Shown: positions 16,808 through 26,535 of the stretch, piece by piece
Layout: each line of letters opens with the position of its first letter
Position numbering within the stretch: the stretch's first letter is position 1
Source: Companilactobacillus mishanensis
Lineage (GTDB): Bacteria > Bacillota > Bacilli > Lactobacillales > Lactobacillaceae
Direction: 5' to 3'
Length of the DNA stretch: 64,000 nt
Assembly: GCF_003946505.1 (NCBI RefSeq)
Contig: NZ_RHON01000006.1
Coordinates: 1 to 64,000, forward strand
Notes under the pieces: model-generated
The model's database searches: none
The model's input: only the letters and a program-made list of their open reading frames with translations
Told to the model about the DNA's origin: nothing
Translations under genes and position numbers: made by a program

Positions 16808-17812
16808 CTACTTCTTGCTATAAACCAAAGTATCCGGAATCTTTCCTTCAATCAAATCCTTGTTGGAATTAAATGAAATCTCAATCATATTACGAATGGC
16901 CGTCTCAGTATAAAATGCATTGTGAGGAGTCATGATAACGTTAATACGTTCAGCTAAATTCTTAATTTTAGGATCTGGCAAGTTATCAATGCTTCCCCAT
17001 TTTTGTCCGAAAACATTGTTTTCGTGATCTAAAACATCAAGCCCAGCCCCAGCAATTTTGCCACTGTCTAAACCGGCTATCAATGCATCAGTGCTGATCA
17101 ATTCACCACGCGCACAATTGATGATATAGACTCCATCTTTCATTTGAGAAATAGCTTTTTCATCTATCATATAAGCGTTATCTGAAGTTAACGGCACATG
17201 CAATGTGATCACGTCGGCTTCTTTGTATAGTTCTTCAAGTGAATCTACGTATAACCCTTGTTTCTCGATATCTTCATTATGGAAAACATCATAGGCTATG
17301 ACTTTTGAACCCATACCTTGCAACATTTGAATTGCAACTCGGCCAATGTGTCCTGTTCCAATGACACCAACAGTTTGTTCACGATATTCTTTTCCTACTG
17401 TTGGGGCCCAGGTAAAGTCTCCATTATCGAATTTGACGTCGACTTCGGGAATGCGTCTCAACAGTCTGCCGATCATCAGTACAACATGTTCTGCAATTGC
17501 GTTTGGTGAATATACAGGAACATTTGTCAATTTCATGTCAAAATCTGCTAGATCGTCAAAGTTAAAATTATCATAACCGACATTTCTAATCGAGATATTC
17601 TTGATGCCTTCGTCATTTAATATTTGTAATGATTCACGATCGTATGGAGTTGTTTGTAAAGTAACAATTCCGTCTGAACCAGCAGCCAATTTGGCTGTAG
17701 CAGGAGTCAAAGTTTGATCAGTATGGTCAACTTCGACATCAGGATTTGCTTTCTTCCAGTTTCTCAATGATGGCTCTTCGTCGTCACGAATTCCGTAAGC
17801 AAATATTTTCAT
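16808..17812 (-). CDS. D-2-hydroxyacid dehydrogenase (paralogue)
   Basis: 334-aa NAD-dependent enzyme, collinear with the D-LDH at 10.9 kb. GTGHIG is at 152-157; the catalytic residues R235, E264 and H297 fall at the same positions. The ribosome binding site AAGGAG is 12 nt from ATG 17812. It lies 21 nt downstream of an EamA transporter gene, so the two are an operon. The paralogue pair suggests different 2-oxoacid preferences (pyruvate versus branched-chain or aromatic), which the sequence cannot settle. Confidence 0.85.
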   Translation of the reverse strand: MKIFAYGIRDDEEPSLRNWKKANPDVEVDHTDQTLTPATAKLAAGSDGIVTLQTTPYDRESLQILNDEGIKNISIRNVGYDNFNFDDLADFDMKLTNVPVYSPNAIAEHVVLMIGRLLRRIPEVDVKFDNGDFTWAPTVGKEYREQTVGVIGTGHIGRVAIQMLQGMGSKVIAYDVFHNEDIEKQGLYVDSLEELYKEADVITLHVPLTSDNAYMIDEKAISQMKDGVYIINCARGELISTDALIAGLDSGKIAGAGLDVLDHENNVFGQKWGSIDNLPDPKIKNLAERINVIMTPHNAFYTETAIRNMIEISFNSNKDLIEGKIPDTLVYSKK

Positions 17813-17833
17813 ATAAAAGTATTAGCTCCTTTA

Positions 17834-18757
17834 TCATTTAGTATTCGCATCATACCTATTTAATAGGTAAACAGCTACCACGACAATAATACCACCAATT
17901 ATTTCAACTAGGTTTACCGCATATGCTAAGAATAATACGCTCAAAATGAGTGTGGTGAATGGTTGCACAGCATCCGTGATACTGATAGTAGCAGCAGTTG
18001 TATATTTTGTACTCAAAACCATAAGTAAGAAGGCGATAACGTTACTTAATAGAATAACTGCAGCGATTCCCATAAGTCCTTTTCCAGAAACATGGGGTGG
18101 ATTTACCCAAAATGGTCTGAAGAAAGTTGAGAATATACCAGCAAACAACATTCCCCAACCGGTAACGAGAATACCACTGTGTTTAGAAATAAGTTGTTGT
18201 GGAATAACAATATAAAGTGCAGCCGTGATACCTGTTCCAATACCCCAAATGACAGCTGACATTGGGATAGCTAAGTGACCGAAGTCACCTCTTGTAATTA
18301 GTAAAACAACACCGATCAATGCTAATGAGAAAGAAATAACATCAATTCTCAAAACCTTTTTATGGAAGAAAAGAACTGAGGCTAGCATGATGAATAGTGG
18401 CGACAAGTATTGCAGAATGGTTGCTGTAGAAGAGTTCCCCAGCTTTATTGCATAAAAGAAAGTGTACATATTAGCCCACAATCCAAAAATAGAAAATGCC
18501 AATAAGATAAGTGTGTCTTTCCAAGATTTAAAAATTGAAAAGAACTCTTTCTTAGGTACTACGAATAAGGCGACGGCTAGTAGAATGATACCAGCAATCA
18601 AAGTTCTAATACCAACAAACCACATTGCAGGGATGGCAGCATCCTTGGCAACAATTTGTTGAACTGCTCCAGAAACACCCCAAGTAATAGAGGCAGTTAG
18701 TGCCAAGAAGAAACCTTTGTTCAAAGTCTTCTTGGTCATTTTTTTACTTTCGTCCAT
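17834..18757 (-). CDS. EamA/DMT family transporter
   Basis: 307-aa, ten-TM drug/metabolite transporter superfamily protein with two EamA repeats (each about 130 residues). GGAGGG lies 5 nt before ATG 18757; an alternative ATG 18 nt downstream is possible. It is the first gene of an operon with the D-2-hydroxyacid dehydrogenase, which suggests export or uptake of an amino acid or its hydroxyacid product. A TATAAT -10 is visible upstream near 18796. Confidence 0.8.
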   Translation of the reverse strand: MDESKKMTKKTLNKGFFLALTASITWGVSGAVQQIVAKDAAIPAMWFVGIRTLIAGIILLAVALFVVPKKEFFSIFKSWKDTLILLAFSIFGLWANMYTFFYAIKLGNSSTATILQYLSPLFIMLASVLFFHKKVLRIDVISFSLALIGVVLLITRGDFGHLAIPMSAVIWGIGTGITAALYIVIPQQLISKHSGILVTGWGMLFAGIFSTFFRPFWVNPPHVSGKGLMGIAAVILLSNVIAFLLMVLSTKYTTAATISITDAVQPFTTLILSVLFLAYAVNLVEIIGGIIVVVAVYLLNRYDANTK

Positions 18758-19071
18758 GAGAACCCTCCGATTAACAAAAAATCATTATTCCTATTATACA
18801 GTTTTGTTACTTTAAAGGGTGGAATTTTGTAAAAAAATGAATTGGTATACTTTAATTTAAAATTTTATAAAATAATATTTATACTTTGTGAAACTTATAA
18901 AATATTGTCATTGTTAGTGTACCAACAGTTATTTATAAAAATATTGATATAAAAGGAATAATAGTGAAAAATATAATAATAGAATTATTTTTCTTATTGT
19001 GAAACATACAAAATCTTGCTATACTGAACCTGCAACAAAGAAAGCGATTACAATCTTAAGGAGGCTCCATC
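18758..19071. promoter_or_regulatory. Divergent promoter region eamA / ald, with cre
   Basis: 314 nt, very AT-rich. The ald promoter is TTGTGA (18997-19002), 17 nt, TATACT (19020-19025). A cre-like site AGAAAGCGATTACA (19039-19052, 12/14) lies in the leader and would act as a roadblock for CcpA. The segment TTGTGAAAC.TA.AAAAT.TTG occurs twice (18884-18910 and 18997-19018), suggesting a duplicated promoter or activator site. Confidence 0.6.
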
Positions 19072-20193
19072 ATGAAAATCGGTATACCTAAGGAAATCAA
19101 GAACCACGAAGAACGTGTCGGGATTACACCAGCTGGCGTTGCTAATTTGGTTGGTGCAGGACATCGTGTGATTGTTGAGACCAATGCAGGTGTTGGCTCA
19201 GGTTATAGTGATTCACAATATCAAGACATGGGCGCAGTTCTAGGCACAGCTGAAGATGCTTGGGCATGTGACATGGTCATAAAAGTTAAAGAACCCCTTG
19301 AACTGGAATATAAATATTTCCGTGAAGATTTAATCATTTACACATATCTACATTTAGCTGCTGACAAGAAATTGACGGATGCATTGCTAAAAGCCAAGAC
19401 AACATCAATTGGTTATGAAACAATGGTAGGACCTCGTGGTGGGTTGCCTCTATTAGTTCCAATGAGTGAAATCGCAGGCCGTATGTCAGTACAAGTTGGT
19501 GCACATTTCTTGGAAGAGATTAATGGCGGAAAAGGGCTATTACTTGCAGGTGTGCCAGGCGTTAAACGAGGTGAAGTTACAGTTATTGGTGCCGGAACTG
19601 TAGGATTCAATGCAGCGAAAATTGCTATTGGATTAGGTGCTAACGTAACTATTCTTGATATTAATGCACAAAGATTAGCAGAAGTAGAAAACTTGTTTGA
19701 TGGTAAGATCAATACTTTGATCTCAAATCCACATAACATTGCTACTTGCGTTAAGAAATCAGACTTGGTTATCGGTGCCGTGTTGATCCCAGGTGCTGCT
19801 GCTCCAAAACTTGTTACTGAAGAAATGATTGCAAGTATGGAACCAGGATCAGTTGTAGTTGATATTCCGATCGATCAAGGTGGAATTTTCGAAACTAGTG
19901 TTAAAGCAACAACTCATGATGATCCAGTTTACTTGTCACATGATGTTATTCATTACACAGTTGCAAATATCCCTGGTGCTGTTCCAAAGACAGCTACAGA
20001 AGCACTTTCAAGTGCAACAATTCCTTATGCAACACAAATTGCTAATAAGGGATTAACTGAAGCTGCAAAAAATAATACCATTCTAACAGGTATCAATACT
20101 CATGCTGGCGAATTAACAGAAAAAGCTGTTGCCGAAAGCCTTAATATGAAATATTCACCATTTGCTGTAGGTAACGACCCAGTTTACTCATGA
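19072..20193 (+). CDS. ald: Alanine dehydrogenase
   Basis: 373-aa NAD-dependent alanine dehydrogenase (L-alanine + NAD to pyruvate + NH4). The N-terminal [17 protein letters not shown] signature, K73 (KVKEP), H94 (TYLHLAAD) and the nucleotide loop VIGAGTVG are all present at family positions, and the length is normal. AAGGAGG is well spaced. The stop overlaps the start of an APC permease (ATGA), so uptake and catabolism of alanine are coupled. The cre-like site in its leader suggests repression on preferred sugars. Confidence 0.93.
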   Translation: MKIGIPKEIKNHEERVGITPAGVANLVGAGHRVIVETNAGVGSGYSDSQYQDMGAVLGTAEDAWACDMVIKVKEPLELEYKYFREDLIIYTYLHLAADKKLTDALLKAKTTSIGYETMVGPRGGLPLLVPMSEIAGRMSVQVGAHFLEEINGGKGLLLAGVPGVKRGEVTVIGAGTVGFNAAKIAIGLGANVTILDINAQRLAEVENLFDGKINTLISNPHNIATCVKKSDLVIGAVLIPGAAAPKLVTEEMIASMEPGSVVVDIPIDQGGIFETSVKATTHDDPVYLSHDVIHYTVANIPGAVPKTATEALSSATIPYATQIANKGLTEAAKNNTILTGINTHAGELTEKAVAESLNMKYSPFAVGNDPVYS

Positions 20194-21569
20194 ACAACCG
20201 GATAGATATTGATTTACTTTTAGCTAATGCAAATAAAGAAAACCGTAAAAAAACCTTAGGGTTATTCGACCTTTCCATATTAGGAATAGGGGCTATCATT
20301 GGTACCGGAATTCTAGTTTTAACAGGTATCGTTGCTGCTACTGATGCTGGTCCCGGCGTTATCCATTCATTCTTGATCGCTGCCGTCGCCAGTGGCTTGA
20401 TTGGATTGTGTTATGCCGAATTGACCACAAGTATTCCTAATTCTGGAAGTGCCTATGTCTACGCGTGGGCATCGGTCGGACAGACGGTTGGATTCTTTGC
20501 TGGCTGGACCCTTCTGGGTGTGTATATTACAACGACCGCTACCGTCGCCAATGGTTGGTCGGGGTACGTCAGATCGTTTATGCATGAGTTTGGGGTGGAT
20601 ATTCCGACAGCTTGGCTAACTTCGCCATTTAATGGAGGAATAATCAATTTACCCGCAGTTATCATGATTCTTTTAGTTACATTTATTTTGACAAGAGGTA
20701 CGAGTGAAAGTAAGAAGCTCAACAACTTCTTAGTACTAGTCAAAATAGCCATTATTGTATTATTCGTGGTAGTTGGGTTCGCTGATATTGACAAAACAAA
20801 CTACTCACCATTTCTGCCATATGGTGTCAAAGGAGTATTTGCCGGAGCATCAACAGTGTTCTTTGCCTTTCTGGGATTTGATGCTTTAGCGACCTCAGCT
20901 GAAGAAGTAAAAGATGTTCAAAAAACATTACCACGTGCGATCATAATTTCGTTACTGGTTGCGACTGCACTTTATATTGTCGTTAGTTTAGTCATGACAG
21001 GTGTTATGAAATATGATCAACTAAATGTTCCCGAAGCAATGTCGTTCGTATTACTTTCGAAAGGTCATAATGTTGTAGCTCAAATTATTTCCGCCGGAGC
21101 CATATTGGGTATCATCGCCGTTGTATTAGCGTTCATTTACGCTTCTGCCAATATTACGATGTCGATGAGTCGTGGTGGATTTCTCCCTAAAAAATTAGCT
21201 ACAATAAATGACAAAACTGGTAGCCCCAACAAGGCACTTTGGCTTATTGGAATTATCGCAGCAGTCTGTGCCGGACTTCTGGATATAAAAAATCTAGCTA
21301 TTTTCGCAAATGTTGGGTCACTGTTGGTCTTCTTCTTAATTTCGTTGATGGTTATCTTACTCAGAAGACAACGTCCGGATTTAAATCGACCATTTAAAGT
21401 TCCATTTGGATATGTGATTCCAATTCTTTCAATGATAGTTTGTGCGTTCCTCCTATTTAACCTCCCATTAAATGCTTGGCTGAATTATGCAGGCTGGTTA
21501 GTTATCGGTCTCGTAATGTACCTTGCATATTCTGTTCGCCATATTGATAGTGAGCAGAAAGAATCGTAG
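20190..21569 (+). CDS. APC family amino acid permease
   Basis: 459-aa, twelve-TM amino acid/cation symporter of the APC family, closest in feel to CAT/YfnA-like carriers. [15 protein letters not shown] near residue 30 is the conserved helix-1 substrate motif; [17 protein letters not shown] is helix 6. Its ATG overlaps the ald stop by 4 nt and has no ribosome binding site of its own, so translation is coupled. Alanine or a related small amino acid is the probable substrate, from context. Confidence 0.87.
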   Translation: MNNRIDIDLLLANANKENRKKTLGLFDLSILGIGAIIGTGILVLTGIVAATDAGPGVIHSFLIAAVASGLIGLCYAELTTSIPNSGSAYVYAWASVGQTVGFFAGWTLLGVYITTTATVANGWSGYVRSFMHEFGVDIPTAWLTSPFNGGIINLPAVIMILLVTFILTRGTSESKKLNNFLVLVKIAIIVLFVVVGFADIDKTNYSPFLPYGVKGVFAGASTVFFAFLGFDALATSAEEVKDVQKTLPRAIIISLLVATALYIVVSLVMTGVMKYDQLNVPEAMSFVLLSKGHNVVAQIISAGAILGIIAVVLAFIYASANITMSMSRGGFLPKKLATINDKTGSPNKALWLIGIIAAVCAGLLDIKNLAIFANVGSLLVFFLISLMVILLRRQRPDLNRPFKVPFGYVIPILSMIVCAFLLFNLPLNAWLNYAGWLVIGLVMYLAYSVRHIDSEQKES

Positions 21570-21584
21570 TTTAATATGATTTAT

Positions 21585-21617
21585 GAGTCGAGAGCGAATC
21601 TCGACTCTTTTTTTTTT
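21585..21617 (+). terminator. Terminator of ald operon
   Basis: GAGTCGAGA and TCTCGACTC around GCGAA, then T10. Confidence 0.95.
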
Positions 21618-21671
21618 CGACCAAATTTCAGATAGAATTGAAACATCGTTAATAGGAAGCGGGATTTCTAA

Positions 21672-21944
21672 ATGCTAGTTTTGTGGTTGATAATTATTGG
21701 CTTTATTCTATATATGCTCGAGTTGTTCGTTTTTTCGAATACTAAAAATTTTTGGATCGGTGGCATATTCCCACTGATTGTCACAATATCGATTGTTGGT
21801 CTACTTTTAACTAATCCGGTTGGTTGGAAAGATGTCATAATGGCAATCGTTGCGGTTGCAGTCACTTTAGCCTTTTGGGCTGAAGGACATGAACGTTATA
21901 AGAGACGAGTCTATAGAGAATCACATAATCTGAACACTAAATAG
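21672..21944 (+). CDS. Small membrane protein, unknown
   Basis: 90-aa protein with three hydrophobic segments (residues ~2-20, ~28-46, ~52-68) and a basic C-terminal tail (ERYKRRVYRE). GGAAGCGGG lies upstream of the ATG and a hairpin terminator follows, so it is a monocistronic gene. No domain recognised; no functional link to its neighbours is visible. Confidence 0.7.
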   Translation: MLVLWLIIIGFILYMLELFVFSNTKNFWIGGIFPLIVTISIVGLLLTNPVGWKDVIMAIVAVAVTLAFWAEGHERYKRRVYRESHNLNTK

Positions 21945-21945
21945 G

Positions 21946-21976
21946 AAAGGGGAGTAGCTGAGGCTGTTCCTTTTTT
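21946..21976 (+). terminator. Terminator after small membrane protein
   Basis: AAAGG..AGC pairs with GCT..CCTTT and T6 follows; the internal part of the stem is imperfect. Confidence 0.6.
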
Positions 21977-22643
21977 ATTTGTATAAACAAGTGAATAATT
22001 TATCATGTGATAACTGATTTCAATAATTATTGATCTAAAAATTGTCATGAGGATAACTACAAGTTATCAAGAATAGACTTAAACAATATTTTGTAAAAAG
22101 CTAATTTATGGGTATCACTGTAACTGGTGGCTTACATAGAGCTATATGACGTTTACCATTTGTCATATCGGGTATGAAAATATGTTATACACTATGTAAC
22201 CGCCTACATTATCGCATTTCAACAAAAAAGTAATAACTTTTTTTCACAAAGTATGACAAGAAAATGCAAATAGCTAATTTTTGAAAACGCTATCACACCA
22301 GTGCTTTCAGGAGTCATTAAATTGGACAATATTGGACGGAAATTTGATAAATGGGCATTAGCTTGTATTATAAGTCTTAGGAGCGCTCGAGAAATACGAA
22401 TTGACTGAAGCAAGATATATTAGTATGTTAAGCGATTACAAAAATATGCTGATAACAAAATTTTGACTCAGGAATTCATTTTATTGCCTAGGCGGGTTGA
22501 AGAATTCTTACGATTCTTAAAGATGTATTCTTTAATGCTCCAACCAAGATAGTTAAGTTTTTCTACTATAAGTATTATTTATACGACGAGCAGGAAAACG
22601 AGTTTTATCAAATTGTTATTAAAATTTTAGGAGGATTTATATA
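21977..22643. other. 667-nt gene-free stretch with a perfect cre
   Basis: There is no long ORF, but several short protein-like fragments in shifting frames (for example KYELTEARYISMLSDYKNM and KFFYYKYYLYDEQENEFYQ) suggest a decayed gene. A perfect CcpA site, TGAAAACGCTATCA, lies at 22282-22295. AGGAGG at 22630 serves the next gene. Confidence 0.5.
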
Positions 22644-23579
22644 ATGAACGAATTATGTGAAGTTTTAGGAACAAAATATCCAGTTATCCAAGGAGCCATG
22701 CAAGAATTAGCTATTGCTGAACTCGCAGCTTCAGTATCAAATGGTGGTGGTCTTGGAATCATTGCAGCTGGTGGTAAAACAGCAGATCAAGTTAGAGCAG
22801 AAATCAAGAAAGCTAAGACACTTACAGACAAGAACTTTGGTGTTAACTTAATGCTTATGGCAAAGAATACACCTGACATTGTTAAAGTAATTATTGAAGA
22901 ACATGTTCCTATCGTTACAACAGGTGCAGGTACACCTAAACCATATATGAAAGATTTGAAAGACGCTGGTATTAAAGTTATTCCAGTTATTCCTAACGTT
23001 AAAATTGCTAAGAAGATGGAAGCACTTGGTGCTGATGCTGTTATTGCTGAAGGTATGGAAGGTGGAGGACACATCGGTGTCTTGACATCACAAGTACTAT
23101 GGCCACAAGTTGCCGATGCAGTTTCAATTCCAGTTGTTGCTTCAGGTGGTATTGCTGACGGTAGAGGTGTTGTAAATGCCTTTGTTGCCGGATGTAAAGG
23201 TGTTCAATGTGGTACTATCTTCTCAATTTCTAAAGAGAGTCCTGTTGGAGACAACTGGAGAAACTTAGTTATTGGTGCTACAGATACATCAACAATCGTT
23301 GCTGGTTCAACAATCAAAGATGCTAGTCGTATTATCAAGAATGACATGGCTACACACTTGGTTGACCTTGAAATGGACCAAGTTTCACGTGACGAATTCA
23401 ACTCAGTTATGGATGAAGGTTTGAAGAACGCTGTTCACAACGATGATGTTGAAAAAGGACTTGTCTTCAGTGGACAAGTTGCAGGTATGATCAATGAATC
23501 ATTACATGCTTCAGAAATCGTTGAAAAACTAATGACAGAAGCACAACAAGTACTCGACAAGAAAATCGTTTTGGTTTAA
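22644..23579 (+). CDS. Nitronate monooxygenase / FabK-like flavoprotein
   Basis: 311-aa FMN-dependent TIM-barrel protein of the 2-nitropropane dioxygenase/FabK family. Visible: GAMQELAIAELAASVSNGGG near the N-terminus, EGMEGGGHIG with the conserved His near residue 145, VVASGGIADGRG and GCKGVQCGTIF for FMN phosphate binding. AGGAGG precedes ATG 22644. It could be an enoyl-ACP reductase II (FabK) or a nitronate monooxygenase; no fab genes are adjacent, which favours neither firmly. It stands upstream of glpO. Confidence 0.8.
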   Translation: MNELCEVLGTKYPVIQGAMQELAIAELAASVSNGGGLGIIAAGGKTADQVRAEIKKAKTLTDKNFGVNLMLMAKNTPDIVKVIIEEHVPIVTTGAGTPKPYMKDLKDAGIKVIPVIPNVKIAKKMEALGADAVIAEGMEGGGHIGVLTSQVLWPQVADAVSIPVVASGGIADGRGVVNAFVAGCKGVQCGTIFSISKESPVGDNWRNLVIGATDTSTIVAGSTIKDASRIIKNDMATHLVDLEMDQVSRDEFNSVMDEGLKNAVHNDDVEKGLVFSGQVAGMINESLHASEIVEKLMTEAQQVLDKKIVLV

Positions 23580-23614
23580 TTCGAGCTACTTTAGTAATTA
23601 AATAAACAAGATAT

Positions 23615-23662
23615 TTAAATCTTAAGGTACATGTGTTTCGCCACATGTGAGTAAAGATTTAA
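23615..23662 (+). other. Intercistronic hairpin
   Basis: TTAAATCTT pairs with AAGATTTAA, and inside it ACATGTG pairs with CACATGT. No T-run follows, so it is more likely a processing, stabilising or regulatory hairpin in the glpO leader than a terminator. Confidence 0.5.
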
Positions 23663-23686
23663 TTAGGTTAGAACGAGGGTTAAATA

Positions 23687-25462
23687 ATGACATTTTCAAT
23701 AAAAGACAGAAAAGACGAAATAGAAAAACTAAAAACTAAGAGATTAGACTTATTGATCGTCGGTGGTGGTATTACTGGTGCTGGTGTTGCTTTACAAGCT
23801 AGTGCAGTCGGTATGAAAACTGCTTTGATCGATATGCAAGACTTCGGTGGAGGCACTTCTTCACGTTCAACACGTTTGGTTCATGGTGGAATCAGATATC
23901 TCAAGAACTTTGACGTTGAAGTTGTCTCTGATACAGTCCAAGAACGTGCCGTTATTCAACACGTTGCACCACATGTAACACGTCCAGATCCAATGTTACT
24001 TCCTATCTATGATGAACCAGGCACAACTTTCTCAATGTTTTCAGTTAAAGTTGCTATGGATCTATATGATCATCTAGCAGGTATTAAAGAAAACGAACAT
24101 TTGAAGAAATATGCTAACTACATGCTTGATAAGGACGAAGTCCTTAAACGTGAACCACAACTTAATCCCGATAAATTAGCTGGTGGTGGTGTCTATCTTG
24201 ATTACTTAAACAATGACTCCCGTTTGGTTATTGAAAACATCAAGAAAGCCCACGACGAGGGCGGAATTATGGTTAGTCGTATCAAAGCCATTGAAATGCT
24301 CCATAACGATTTTGGTCACGTAAGTGGTGTAAAAGTTGAAGATATGGAAACTGGTGAACAATTCGACATCAAAGCTAAGCTTGTTATCAACACTTCAGGC
24401 CCATGGTCAGATCTAGTTCGTGATACTGACGATGATGGTGCAAAGCATTCACAAATGCGTCCTACAAAGGGTGTTCATTTGGTTGTTGATAAATCAAGAC
24501 TTAACGTGCCACAACCAACTTACTTTGGTTCAGGTACAAATGATGGTCGTATGATCTTTACAATTCCTAGAGATGGTAAAACATACTTTGGTACAACTGA
24601 CACCGACTTTAAAGGGGACTTGTCACATCCAAAAGTTGACCAAGGCGATGTAGATTACCTACTAAAGATCATCAACAAGAAATACCCAAGTGCTAACCTA
24701 ACAATCGATGATATTGAATCAAGTTGGGCAGGTATCCGTCCACTTGTTGCCGAAGAAGTACCAGAAGGCGCAGAAGAAAAGCCCGAGGAAGAGGCAGATG
24801 CAGTTTCAGGAGCAAGTGATTCAGGTAGCAATGCTTCTGCTCCATCAGCCGTATCAAGAGGTAGCTCATTAAAGAGAGCTGAAGATGGATTGATCACATT
24901 AGCCGGTGGTAAACTAACTGACTATCGTAAGATGGCCGATGGCGCCATGAAGATGATCATTGATATCATGAACCAGCAATATGCAAGAGACTACAAACCT
25001 GTTGATTCATCATCAATTAAGGTTTCTGGTGGTGACTTTGACTCTGATCACGCAGAAGAGTACATCGAAAACACTGAAAAGAAAGCTGTAGCCGATGGCC
25101 TAGATGAAAAAGGTGCTAAATTGATCGCCGATATCTATGGTTCAAATGCTGAGCAAATTCTTGATAAAGCTAAGACAGAAAAAGCAGCACCTGGTTTGAG
25201 CCTTGCAGAAACATTGAGCTTACGTTATTCAATGGAAAACGAAATGACAATGACACCAGAAGACTACTTGTTCCGTCGTACTAACCACTTACTATTCGGA
25301 CATGATGATATTAAAGGGATGCAAGAGGGTATCATTAACGAAATGGCAAGATACTATGGTTGGACAGATGACCAAAAGGCTAAGTACAATAAAGAAACAA
25401 CTGATCTAGTTAACGAAGCAGGTCTTGATTATTTAAAAGATAACCAAGCTGTTAAAGCTTAA
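23687..25462 (+). CDS. glpO: Type 1 glycerol-3-phosphate oxidase
   Basis: 591-aa FAD enzyme oxidising glycerol-3-phosphate to dihydroxyacetone phosphate, with O2 as acceptor and H2O2 as product in lactic acid bacteria. VGGGITGAG (25-33) binds FAD; GGGTSSRSTRLVHGGIRYL and GIRPLV are family signatures. A low-complexity insertion rich in E, S and A (about residues 360-405) is typical of streptococcal/lactobacillar GlpO and argues against respiratory GlpD. glpK and glpF are not adjacent. Confidence 0.9.
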   Translation: MTFSIKDRKDEIEKLKTKRLDLLIVGGGITGAGVALQASAVGMKTALIDMQDFGGGTSSRSTRLVHGGIRYLKNFDVEVVSDTVQERAVIQHVAPHVTRPDPMLLPIYDEPGTTFSMFSVKVAMDLYDHLAGIKENEHLKKYANYMLDKDEVLKREPQLNPDKLAGGGVYLDYLNNDSRLVIENIKKAHDEGGIMVSRIKAIEMLHNDFGHVSGVKVEDMETGEQFDIKAKLVINTSGPWSDLVRDTDDDGAKHSQMRPTKGVHLVVDKSRLNVPQPTYFGSGTNDGRMIFTIPRDGKTYFGTTDTDFKGDLSHPKVDQGDVDYLLKIINKKYPSANLTIDDIESSWAGIRPLVAEEVPEGAEEKPEEEADAVSGASDSGSNASAPSAVSRGSSLKRAEDGLITLAGGKLTDYRKMADGAMKMIIDIMNQQYARDYKPVDSSSIKVSGGDFDSDHAEEYIENTEKKAVADGLDEKGAKLIADIYGSNAEQILDKAKTEKAAPGLSLAETLSLRYSMENEMTMTPEDYLFRRTNHLLFGHDDIKGMQEGIINEMARYYGWTDDQKAKYNKETTDLVNEAGLDYLKDNQAVKA

Positions 25463-25468
25463 TTCTAT

Positions 25469-25510
25469 TGATATTTTAGCCGAGACAGTGGGTCTCACTA
25501 GCTGAATATC
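25469..25510 (+). other. Intercistronic hairpin glpO-apbE
   Basis: GATATTTTAGC..GAGAC pairs with GTCTC..GCTGAATATC. Without a T-run it is not a typical terminator; apbE starts 30 nt later. Confidence 0.5.
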
Positions 25511-25541
25511 GAAACTATGTTTTATCTTGGAGAGATGTACC

Positions 25542-26495
25542 ATGCCGAAATTCACCAATACGTATCACGCTTTAGGAACAAAAATAAATTTAACTGTTTA
25601 TTCAGAAATCGATTGGCCCTACCTTGATGAAGCTTATCATTTGATACAACATTATGAAGATGTATTGACTGTTAACCGTTCTAAATCCGAACTCATGTCA
25701 ATCAACCATGCCTCGGGAAAACATGCAGTGAAGGTATCCTCCATAAGTTATCAAATCGTAAAAAAGGCAGTCGAAGTCAGTCTTGAGAATGATGGGTTCA
25801 ATGCCGCTATTGGACCATTGGTCAAGCTATGGCATATTGGATTTTCAAATGCACATGTACCAACTGATGAGCAAATTCAAGAACGTATGAAGTTGATCGA
25901 TCCTAAACAAATAGTTTTGAATGACGATGAGAAGTCAGTTTATTTATTAAAAGAAGGTATGGAATTGGATTTAGGTGGCATCGCAAAAGGTTATATTGCT
26001 GATGCTATCAAGGATTTATGGCATTCAAATCATGTTGAACGCGGAATCATAGATCTCGGAGGAAATATATTGTTAGTCGGAGATAGTAAACATTCTGATA
26101 AGTTGTGGAATGTTGGAGTACAGTCGCCGTTTGATCATCGAAGTGAATCACTAGGGATGTTGCATATTCCCGATTTTTCAATCGTGACCTCTGGAATTTA
26201 CGAGAGATTTCTCAAGAGTGGTGGACACAATTATCATCACATTCTTGATCCAAAAACAGGCTATCCGGTTCAGAATGATCTTGTCGGTGTGACCGTTGTT
26301 AGTCCCATGTCGATAACTGGAGAAATCTGGTCTAGCTTAGGATTTTACAACGATTACGATAAAACCGAAGACCTATTGGCAGATGAACAGGATGTCGGAT
26401 TGATATTCGTATATAAGGATCGTGAAGTTCGCGTTACCAAGATTTTGAAAGGTAAATTCAAGATAACCGATGATAGTTTTAAGTTAATAAACTAA
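25542..26495 (+). CDS. FAD:protein FMN transferase (ApbE)
   Basis: 317-aa ApbE family enzyme that attaches FMN covalently to Thr/Ser of target flavoproteins. LDLGGIAKGYIAD, TSGIYERF and HHILDPKTGYP are diagnostic. There is no lipobox or signal peptide, so it is probably cytoplasmic. I start at ATG 25542 after GGAGAG; an in-frame TTG is 15 nt upstream. It follows glpO by 80 nt. No substrate with an obvious flavinylation motif lies in this window. Confidence 0.88.
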   Translation: MPKFTNTYHALGTKINLTVYSEIDWPYLDEAYHLIQHYEDVLTVNRSKSELMSINHASGKHAVKVSSISYQIVKKAVEVSLENDGFNAAIGPLVKLWHIGFSNAHVPTDEQIQERMKLIDPKQIVLNDDEKSVYLLKEGMELDLGGIAKGYIADAIKDLWHSNHVERGIIDLGGNILLVGDSKHSDKLWNVGVQSPFDHRSESLGMLHIPDFSIVTSGIYERFLKSGGHNYHHILDPKTGYPVQNDLVGVTVVSPMSITGEIWSSLGFYNDYDKTEDLLADEQDVGLIFVYKDREVRVTKILKGKFKITDDSFKLIN

Positions 26496-26498
26496 AAA

Positions 26499-26530
26499 AA
26501 TAGCCGAGATTAAATTCTCGACTATTTTTT
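26499..26530. terminator. Bidirectional terminator apbE / pepD
   Basis: AAATAG-CGAGA pairs with TCTCG-CTATTT, flanked by A and T runs. Confidence 0.88.
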
Positions 26531-26535
26531 GTGTT

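Noticed and set aside
21668..21865. Minus-strand ORF over the 90-aa membrane protein
   Set aside because: Antisense shadow; the plus-strand gene has the ribosome binding site and terminator.
24655..24897. 80-aa minus-strand ORF inside glpO
   Set aside because: Shadow of the low-complexity GlpO insertion; no ribosome binding site.
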